Positions 55,976 through 64,000 of a stretch of 64,000 bases of DNA are shown piece by piece (the stretch's first letter is position 1; each line of letters begins with the position of its first letter). Origin of the DNA: Coptis chinensis (taxonomy: Eukaryota; Streptophyta; Magnoliopsida; Ranunculales; Ranunculaceae); NCBI GenBank assembly GCA_015680905.1, contig CM027378.1, positions 90,115,501 through 90,179,500 on the forward strand, read 5' to 3'. The position numbers and the translations under genes were made by a program. Below the pieces are notes generated by a model. That model was not told where the DNA came from. It ran no database searches and was given only the letters and a program-made list of their open reading frames with translations.

Positions 55976-58900
55976 CAACTCGCACTTGGCTGGACTCAAA
56001 CGTGAAACTTGCTCGTTCAATAATACGAATCGAGTTTGAGAACATTTTAGAACTCAAGAGGCTCACGAGCTACTCATAGCTCGCATTTTATATAGTTCTT
56101 TTAACGTTTAATTAGGATAATTTTTATGTTAGCATGTTGGGTTATAGGAACTCAATACATATTGTTGTAATCATAATGTTTACACTTTGTAATAGTTATT
56201 AGATAGTGGTTTATTATGGTATTAGTGGATTATGGTTGCATTAATATTTCGTTAAATGGATTTAGCAAATTATTTTGGTCTTGAGGTAAAATTATGTGTC
56301 AATTTGTGCTCATTTATCTTTAGTTTGTGGTCAAAATCGAGCCTATACACGAAACAAATTGAATCTATTATTGAATTTGAATTTGTAGTCTAGAAGAATA
56401 GAAATCTAGACTCTTTGAGCTATTCGAATACTCGATGAGTCGAGATTGAGCACGAAATAAATAAAACTCGAATAAAATTTGAGCTCGACTCGAGAAAAAC
56501 ACGAGCTGAGCTTGAGCACCCTAAAACTCAACTTGAGTACCTCGATGACCATCCCTGTCTACAGCTCAACTGATATGGGGTCATGGGTCCCACAAACTCT
56601 CTTACATTTCTCACTCTCCCTCCCACGATATTTGCCGTGTAGAAAATCTTCGCCTTCTCGGCCGAAAAGCCAAAATTTAGACTAAGGAAAAATAAGTAGC
56701 GGACACGAGATTGTTTTCCAATCACTTAACTGCTGACCTGAAGAGTTCCAGACTTCCAGTGTCCCAATGCGAAAGCTTAATATAGGTATTGTTTTCTCTC
56801 TCTGGCCTCTGCTTTTACACGTGCGAAAGCTTAAAATAGGTACTGGGACCCACTTGGATAAGGATATGGTGTTGCGGTCTTCAAAGTAAACATCTTTCTT
56901 GTCAAGGCAAGCAGGAACATCAGAATTTTGAAGTTGGATGGTTCGTTAGATTGGAAAGGATAGCAAACCATTGAATTTATGTACCCGTCGTTAAATTTAG
57001 CGACTAACAATCGCTGTCAAGTGTCAACTAGCTTAATATTCATTGCAGCATGTGTTGGTAGACTGTTGACAATTTGTTTTCTTATAATCTTATAAAATTT
57101 TGTTAGTTGCAGATTTGCAGTTGCAAAGTTACAACTTACGAGCAAATAGACCTGATTAATTCAAGATCAAACATTAAAACAGTTCAGTAATCATAAATTC
57201 AGTTAACAATAAAAAAAAAACAATCACAAATTCAAAACTGAATATGCAATTTTTATTAGATTTCATAAATTTGATCTCAAGTGCGCTTCTGATGCTACTC
57301 CAAAGGTTATGCTCATATGCCTCATAGCACAAAATGCTTTGGTACGTCAGTGGTTGTCCATATCTTCAACAAATGTAACTAAGATGCACTAAAAAATAAC
57401 TAGGGATCATTTATTCATTTCTTACTGGCTAAGGTTCTTATGATTATGTGCTGCAATCGACCAGTTTTGGCTGTAACTGGGTAGACACCAAAATATAGAG
57501 CACCATAAAAATCCATAAAAATGTGTAATGGTTGGGATCTGGGACCAGTTGATTCAAACCCGAGTGTGGAAAGTACACGAATGTGGTCAAGGGAGATGGG
57601 CTAAGAGCCAAGGAGTCAAGGACTGATGATATGCATCAACGTCCATTGTAATATTGTATGCCACTCCACGTTGACAGCAGGCCCCACAGCCAGAAGCTGT
57701 GACCAGCGACCAAACGTCTGTTTCATCTCTGCACGTGCATTGTTGTTTCTAACACTTTGGCGGTGGGTCCACACTATTTATTCATTGTTTTGAAAATTTG
57801 ATAACAACAATTAATGATTCTGCCAATGGGGAAGCGACACGTACACGATAAATGCGGTTAAGTACAAAATAAGAAAGTAGCTGTTGTAAGAGGGAACTGC
57901 GACTGCGAGGCTCTGACAAATACCGCGTGGCTGGCTTTTCTCCGTTAGTGAACAGACGCCTTGTCCGGGATTAACGCGGGAAATTAGGCTTTTGAGCCAG
58001 ACAAATGTGATTCTCAAATCAGCTGAATACAAGGATAACCCAAACTTAAACAAAATAAAATGAATTAGGGTGATCTTGGACACACTCATAAAACCATTCC
58101 TATACTCCCATAACTAACTAAAGTTTTTGCCATACTCTAATAACGGCTTTCAATCTAATAATATCTCCCAAATTCATTTGGGGTATTTTCAATATTAGTT
58201 GTTGACTTGTTATCATGCTTATTGGTGAGAGAAATATTGCTAGAGAGCAAGATAAATTACTGGAAAAGAATTCAAAAACATATTTTATTTTATTTTTAAA
58301 GAAAAAAGAATATGTAAATGACTTGTTTTGTTTTGGGTACGTCCTTAGTCACACAAACCGTGGGGAGAGTAGAAAGCTCCCGTTCTCAAACCGCGGTTTG
58401 ACGCTTTTTATTGAAAAGCTCCTCGAAACCGCACTCTAGATTTTTCTAAACCGCGCTCTGGATTTGAAAGCCACGCTTTTACAGTGAGAGTAGTTAATAA
58501 GTTTTAAATCAAACAATTACATATTTAAATAAACTATATATATTCTAAACCTCAATTGAAAATTTTGAAGATCAACAAAGATCCATATGAAAGTTAAGTG
58601 TTTTGAAACCCAAAAAAAGAAATGAAAAAAATAAGGATTTGATCAAAATAGCTAGACTACTATAATTGCTTCTTGAGGATTCATGCTAAACCAGTCTTGG
58701 TCGAGAGATCGAGAGAGAGAGTAGTTTGTTGCTTTGAATTCAAATGATGAAGTTCGTGGGTCTTTGTGTAAGTTGATATAGTACAAAGAAGGAAAGGTCT
58801 AAAGAAGGAGACCATAACTATGATATTGTACTCCCCATATCAAAATATAATTATGCTTAGTACTTACTAGTAGAAGAGTAGTCTAGTTGACATGTGACCC

Positions 58901-59267
58901 AAACTGTTATGACAACCGTAAATCAACTTTCAAAGTGTTCAAAGTATAATGAAAGGGCCTATGGACTTATTATCGAAAAAAAAATATGAAAGGCATGTGG
59001 GCTATAGTTTTGTTCTTTTTCCTAAATCTATTCTTTATTTTTATTTTAAATTATTATCAAACACAATTACTTTATTAAACATAGGTTTATCAAATGAAAA
59101 ATCAGTGATAATTACAAATTTTATGGTTTATATTTCAATATTTAATAATTATATTAGTATAAATAAAACGCTCCATAGGCGCTCTCAAAATGGGAGCTTC
59201 TCAAGTTAGGCGCTTTTGCGCTCTCGCTCTCGCTCCCGCTCAACGAAATGGTGACTAAGGGTACACC
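55976..59267. other. Intergenic sequence, no gene seen
   Basis: About 3.3 kb of AT-rich sequence with only short chance frames. A possible inverted-repeat element lies at about 58337-59260: the left side has CCTTAGTCAC, the right side, inverted, CCCTTAGTCAC, and both contain CGCTC/GCGCTC-rich words. Confidence 0.45.
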
Positions 59268-59459
59268 CATAGTTCGTGATTCCGAACGAAACTTTGGAAT
59301 TCCCCTTAAAATTTCGGTTTTTCAAAAAACCAAAATTGCGAATATAAAGTTGAAATATCTGAAATTAGTTGAAATTCCGAATGTGATAGGGGTCGAAATT
59401 TAATGAATTTCGGTTTTTGGATTTGTCGAATTTCAAAAATTCCGAAATTCCGAACTATG
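59268..59459. mobile_element. hAT-like MITE, family A, copy 2
   Basis: 192 bp, homologous to 31412-31593 along its length (CATAGTTCGTGATTCCGAAC start, AATTCCGAACTATG end). Flanking 8-mers GGTACACC and AGTATGCC agree at five of eight positions and all differences are transitions, consistent with an aged duplication. Confidence 0.82.
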
Positions 59460-60380
59460 AGTATGCCTAATAAAAAAAAGAGCAATTTAAGAACCTAAAT
59501 ATATCTTAAATAATTTTATTTATTTATTTTAAAGTTGGGGTACGGAAATGTTTTAATGGGTGTGTCCAAGATCACCTTTGTTTTTGGGCTATACATTTTT
59601 TTTTTTTTTTAAATTTTTTAATTTTAGAATTTTCTATTTTTCCACATTTTTCGAAGAATACCTCAGTAATAAGAAGATCGTGATCATTTTTGTTATATAT
59701 TAAGTCTATTACTTATTACTAATTTAGGATGATTGTCGAATTTCATTGGGCAGGAATCATGAATGGATAGCAACAAATTTTATTTTTTTCCTTTTGAACT
59801 TTAGTATAGGGCTATAGGATTATTGCAAGGCCGCGACCAACCTTATAGTCTCAAATAAATTGAACCTGCTTTGTCCTCCATTGCAAAACTCGTTAACCCG
59901 AATTCCATTTGCAAACAAGCGTTCCTTTTTAAAAGGATCTCACATTTGTAGGCTTGTAGCTACTGGCGGGCACAATCCAAGACCAGTTTCGGTTATAATT
60001 ACTATCATTTTATTAGCACTAATATTAGGAACAAAAATAACATATAACGATTGCACATCCATAAATGTATTGAATGGACAAAAACCTGAAATAATAGTAG
60101 AAATAAAGTGCTAATTTAAAGATATTCTCTATTTTTGAACCATTCTGGCTTGCATTTATTTGGAAAAATATATATTATCTACAATGATATAAGTTGATGA
60201 AAGGATGACCCATCTATTAATTAGTGAGTAGGTCTTGCTGGCCGGATAACAAACTAGCAACAACAATACCTAGTTGTAGTCATGGGACCATGTTTTCCAA
60301 CACCTGCCTTGTTCAATGTGCTAATTTTGTATGCAATCCTTGAGTTACATGGTTCCGGTAAAAGTAAGTAAGACTCATTA
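59460..60380. other. Intergenic sequence upstream of the BZR gene
   Basis: No gene seen. One 84-codon frame at 59860-60114 has no support. Confidence 0.5.
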
Positions 60381-60383
60381 GTC

Positions 60384-60420
60384 ACGTGTGTTATAAAGCA
60401 TGCTAAAGATTATATAAATG
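60384..60420 (+). promoter_or_regulatory. G-box/BR-response element and TATA box
   Basis: CACGTG at 60384-60389 overlaps CGTGTG (60386-60391), the G-box and the BRRE bound by BES1/BZR1 proteins. TATATAAAT at 60412-60420 is a plausible TATA box, about 395 bp before the start codon. Confidence 0.5.
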
Positions 60421-60815
60421 GTTCGGATTAGTTCTTGACATCAAGAACAGTACACTTTAAGACAGCAAAATCTTAAAAGTAAACACTCAGACTTATTACA
60501 AAACTTAATCATTCATTTTCCCATTTTACCCCTACCACCAGATATCAATTCACTATGGCACTCAAGTAATTATAACAACTCCATAAGGTCAAACAAAACA
60601 CCTCAATGTATTTAGTTCTTCTCCATCCTCCAACCTTCATTTCTTTGATCACTGCTTTCTAAATCTCTCCCCTCCCATTTTAACCTTTTCATCTGGTTAT
60701 TTTCCAATCTGAATACTCCGATCTGGTCAGATCTCTGACTTTTTCAACTAGGGTGTTGATCAAATTTAGTTTTCAGATTGAAACAAAAAGATTGGATTAA
60801 CGTTTTAAGGTAGAG

Positions 60816-63178
60816 ATGACGTCGGGCACGAGACTTCCGACATGGAAAGAAAGAGAAAACAACAAGAGAAGAGAGAGAAGAAGAAGAGCTATTGCAGCAA
60901 AGATATTTTCTGGGTTAAGAATGTATGGTAATTATAAACTTCCTAAACACTGTGATAATAATGAGGTTTTGAAAGCTCTTTGTAATGAAGCTGGTTGGAC
61001 TGTTGAAGATGATGGTACTACTTACAGAAAGGTAAATTTTTTTTCTCTCTCTTTGATTGGCGTAATTTAGCAGTTCATATTTAGTTAAATTTTTCCGAGA
61101 TTGATCAATTTTAACATGCACCGGGAGTTTCTGGCGCACGCTTTTTACGGATTTTTTTAGTTTGTTTTTCTACTTGTTCACATGGAAACTAGACATAAGG
61201 TGGACTGAGTAAAGTACAATAGTACCCTTCTTAAAAATTGAAAAGTCCAACACCTTATGTTTAGGAAGGGTAGTTTTGACTTTTGATATTCCTCTTCCAC
61301 CATGTGATCTTTTTACCTAAAATACCCCTTGATACGTTGGGTCACTTTTGTTAATGAAGAGAAATTATCGGATTGTGTAAAGTTGAGTTTTGGGGGATTG
61401 TAGTTGTCCTTTTTCTTTACTGATAGAATTAATGTTAAAAAATGTTAACAGGTTCCTTTGTTTATGTCATTGTTTAATCTGATAATTCTTTGTTTAGTCT
61501 GATAAGCGTGTAAAGATTAAAACCTGAACGTGGTCGGGGGAGAACGTGCTATTGGAAGAAACAATCGTTGACAAATTGTCGTTTGAACTAGGAATTTATT
61601 GCAATAATGCCACTTGCATTGTTTAACTAATACTCTAGTGTACGCTTTTCCCTTGCTCCCCAGTCTCTCATGGTTTGTGAGTTATTAAGTAATATGGTGG
61701 CGAATGTTGTTTTTACTGAACTTACTGGAAATGCTTACCTTTACATGCCATTTAGAAACTGTAGACTTTTTTGGATCCGTAGAGTTGTGGTATTTGGGAA
61801 AATCATGTCATGAGGTCAATTTGTTTGATAAGAGTGTATGCAAGGTCGTGGCTCTGTTTGCTTTGGATTCACTATACATCTATCACTAACTTGAATGAAT
61901 TTATATCTCTAGGGTATAAAGTTTCCTCATGGACCTAAGCATGGACTAAATGACATGGTTTTATCTATGCGACTTATTACTTGAGTGGCCTTGGTCGATT
62001 GATTTGTGGATCAAACGAGGCTTTTGTCACTCGTTGATATACAAATGCAGTGTAACTTGGTGTTGCATGGTCAGGGTTCAGACTTCAGAGTCGAGTTGTG
62101 CTTTAGTGTTTCTTTTACTAGAAAAATGTGTACAATTGAAACTTAAGGAATCTTTTCTGAAGATGTTCTAAAATATAAAACCTTGTATAGTTATATTCTC
62201 CCGTCATGCTTAAGAATATTGATAATGTATCAATGAAAAATTCCTGCTAAAACTTACCATAACAGAATAGGATTGTAAACGTGGTGTGGATTTGGCCTGC
62301 ATTGGTAGATAGTAGTTGATAGCAGATATGTTGCATCACTTAGTTACAAACTTATTAGGCTTTTGATATTTAATATTGATTTGTTTTCTTTAACCTTTGT
62401 TTTACAGGGGTGCAAGCCTGCAGAACCAATGGATATTGGGGGAGGTTCTGGTACTGTGAGTCCATGCTCATCTTACCGACCAAGCCCTTGTATTTCCTAC
62501 AACCCAAGCCCAGTTTCATCTTCATTCCCAAGTCCTGCCTCCTCTTCTTATGCTGCCAATGCCAAAGCTACCGCAGATGGCATTTCCCTTATCCCATGGC
62601 TGAAGAACCTCTCCTCTGCATCATCTTCAGCATCATCAGCCAAGCTACCACAGCTTTACATTCCGAGTGGTTCAATCAGTGCTCCTGTTACCCCTCCATT
62701 GAGTTCTCCTACTTCTCGTACCCCACGGTTCAAGCCTGACTGGGAAGACACAACTGCTGGCCCAGCATGGGGTGGACATCGCTATTCTTTCTTACCCTCC
62801 TCCATGCCGCCAAGCCCAGGACGTGAGGTTTTACCTGACTCTGGGTGGCTTGCAGGGTTTCGAATGCCTACTGGTGGACCTACCTCTCCTACATTCAGTC
62901 TTGTCTCCTCAAATCCATTTGGGGGCTTTAAGGAAGAGGCATCAGCAGGAGGGGGTTCTCGCATGTGGACTCCAGGCCAGAGTGGAACATGCTCTCCAGC
63001 TATGGCTGCTGCCTTGGATAATAATGCAGATGTTCCAATGTCATCAGGAATGTCAGATGAGTTTGCATTTGAAAGCAACACAACAGGACTTGTAAAGGCT
63101 TGGGAGGGAGAGATTATCCACGAAGAGTGTGGATCAGATGATCTGGAGCTCACTCTTGGGAGTTCACGAACCAGGTGA
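60816..63178 (+). CDS. BEH4: BES1/BZR1 homolog transcription factor, BEH4-like
   Basis: Exon 1 60816-61031, intron 61032-62407 (AAAG/GTAAAT ... TTACAG/GGG), exon 2 62408-63178; 328 residues. Nothing is broken. The N-terminal 90 residues are the bHLH-like DNA-binding domain ([40 protein letters not shown]); the intron falls after YRK, the family's conserved site. Then come a Ser/Pro-rich stretch with BIN2-type phosphorylation spacing, the 14-3-3-binding-like [15 protein letters not shown], a PEST-like region, the [12 protein letters not shown] and EFAFESN blocks and a C-terminal EAR-like LELTLG. BES1/BZR1 factors bind E-box and BRRE sites in the nucleus and carry brassinosteroid signals; BIN2 kinase inhibits them. 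BEH4 fits best among the homologs, from memory. Confidence 0.92.
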
Positions 63179-63265
63179 GGTTGGTTACTTTCCAATAAAA
63201 CTGGATTTATTGTGTCTTTATTTCTCTTTGAATATTCTTCATCTTCTACTGTATTGGCTTTGCAG
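63175..63265 (+). other. Possible terminal intron splitting the last codon of the BZR gene
   Basis: Donor CCAG/GTGAGG at 63174/63175 overlaps the TGA stop; acceptor TTTGCAG/ATAG ends at 63265. If spliced, AG joins A to give Arg again and the next codon is TAG (63267-63269), so the protein still ends Thr-Arg. Confidence 0.55.
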
Positions 63266-63269
63266 ATAG

Positions 63270-64000
63270 TTAAGAAACAACGAAGATCCATTGCGAGGCC
63301 ATTGCTTAAGCGTCTTATATTTCTATTTGGTATGGAATGGTTCATTGTGCTAGTCAAGATACATTCACAATTTCACAGCAGTATTTCCATGAGGATGGTG
63401 GACCATGCATCGTATCAATGGCAATTGTGTAGTGGACAAGAGCAAGAGATGGGAAAAAAAGCAGGACTAGGACTTTTTATGTTTCTTTTTTATTTTTTAT
63501 TTTTTATTTTATTTACACATTTAAGTGATATATATAGTTTAGTGGTGGGTTCACCCTTTATTTCACTCTATTTCTTCATATTATTTCCACTCAAACAACT
63601 GATACAGAGATACTGAATTGTGTCTGATATTGGGTTTGTATCGAGATAAACTTTTGTTATAGCAGAGATTTCTTGTGTATTTAGTTTAAAGCGTCTGGTT
63701 AATGTATCTCTTGTTTCTTTTTATACAAATCTTTAATATATAGAAAAATGTGGGGGTTGAGTAACAGTATTTTGGTTTATGTCTCAGGGGCAATTTGGTA
63801 ATTTCCAAAAAAAATTTGAGGGGTAAAATAATAATTTAATGTTTATAATTTTTTTTTAAAAACTCAGTAGAGCCTACGTGGGTACTACGTGCATAGTGGC
63901 TAGTTGAATTGGAAAATCAGATTTTTCTTTTTATCAACATCAAGTTGGTCCAAATTATCAAGCGAGCTTCTAATCACTCGCGTAACCTGGATGAATTGAA
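63270..64000 (+). other. 3' untranslated and downstream sequence of the BZR gene
   Basis: AT-rich, T-rich stretch near 63480-63520; no further gene seen. Confidence 0.55.

Noticed and set aside
59860-60114. 84-codon plus-strand frame with a hydrophobic stretch
   Set aside because: No family resemblance, no promoter or splice context, in decayed intergenic sequence.
61704-62171. Short plus-strand frames between the two BZR exons
   Set aside because: They lie in the intron and have no family features.
62782-63357. 191-codon minus-strand frame opposite BZR exon 2
   Set aside because: Antisense shadow of a Ser/Pro-rich coding exon.
1-64000. CRISPR arrays, bacterial operons, tRNA or rRNA genes
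   Set aside because: The tandem repeats lack unique spacers, the genome is a plant nuclear one, and I found no cloverleaf with the conserved tRNA boxes.

Overview
The window is nuclear DNA of a flowering plant, most likely a eudicot. It has spliced genes with GT/AG introns, a class A heat-shock factor, a BES1/BZR1-type transcription factor, and dense layers of plant transposable elements. I cannot name the species. All calls come from reading the sequence by eye, with no database search.

Layout. 1-5112: a 45-bp tandem repeat, then a 3'-truncated, decayed Ty3/gypsy element of the Tat type (dual RNase H) on the minus strand. 5113-7888: LTR-like sequence with two copies of a TATA-box/leader/splice-donor module and a dense W-box cluster. 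7890-11270: a decayed Athila-like gypsy element. 11280-14027: a decayed Ty1/copia element ending in a recognisable 3' LTR. 15906-17421 (minus): an HSFA4-like gene whose C-terminal end carries a frameshift and a nonsense codon. 19577-20518: a Pack-MULE holding a plastid pyruvate dehydrogenase E1-beta fragment, with ~250-bp inverted repeats and a perfect 9-bp target duplication. 20866-26106: a PIF/Harbinger-family MITE, a foldback element and a decayed PIF/Harbinger element with transposase and Myb/SANT genes. 26358-30805 (plus): a three-exon gene for an organelle-targeted protein related to the OZ/VAR3 family, without zinc fingers.

31773-50193 is one complete 18.4-kb Tat-type retrotransposon (LTRs, primer site, 5-bp duplication CACCC) with decayed gag-pol and a spliced antisense gene before the 3' LTR. 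Its 3' tandem-repeat region was split by an 8.4-kb CACTA-like element (37943-46356) that encodes no visible transposase but carries minus-strand exons of several host genes: an RlmN-like radical-SAM methyltransferase, a small-RNA-degrading nuclease (SDN), a polyprenyl diphosphate synthase, a rhamnogalacturonan lyase and unidentified genes.

51188-55399 is a TIR element with TAA duplications carrying a decayed plant-mobile-domain gene and a small cysteine-rich ORF. Three hAT-like MITEs lie at 31412, 55547 and 59268; two have perfect 8-bp duplications. 60384-63269 holds an intact BES1/BZR1 homolog (BEH4-like) with a G-box/BR-response element upstream and an intron that splits the last codon.

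The only gene that looks fully intact is the BEH4-like one. The HSF is intact through its DNA-binding, oligomerisation and activation regions but not at its C-terminus. The OZ/VAR3-like gene has a frameshift in exon 1. The rest is mobile DNA and captured fragments.
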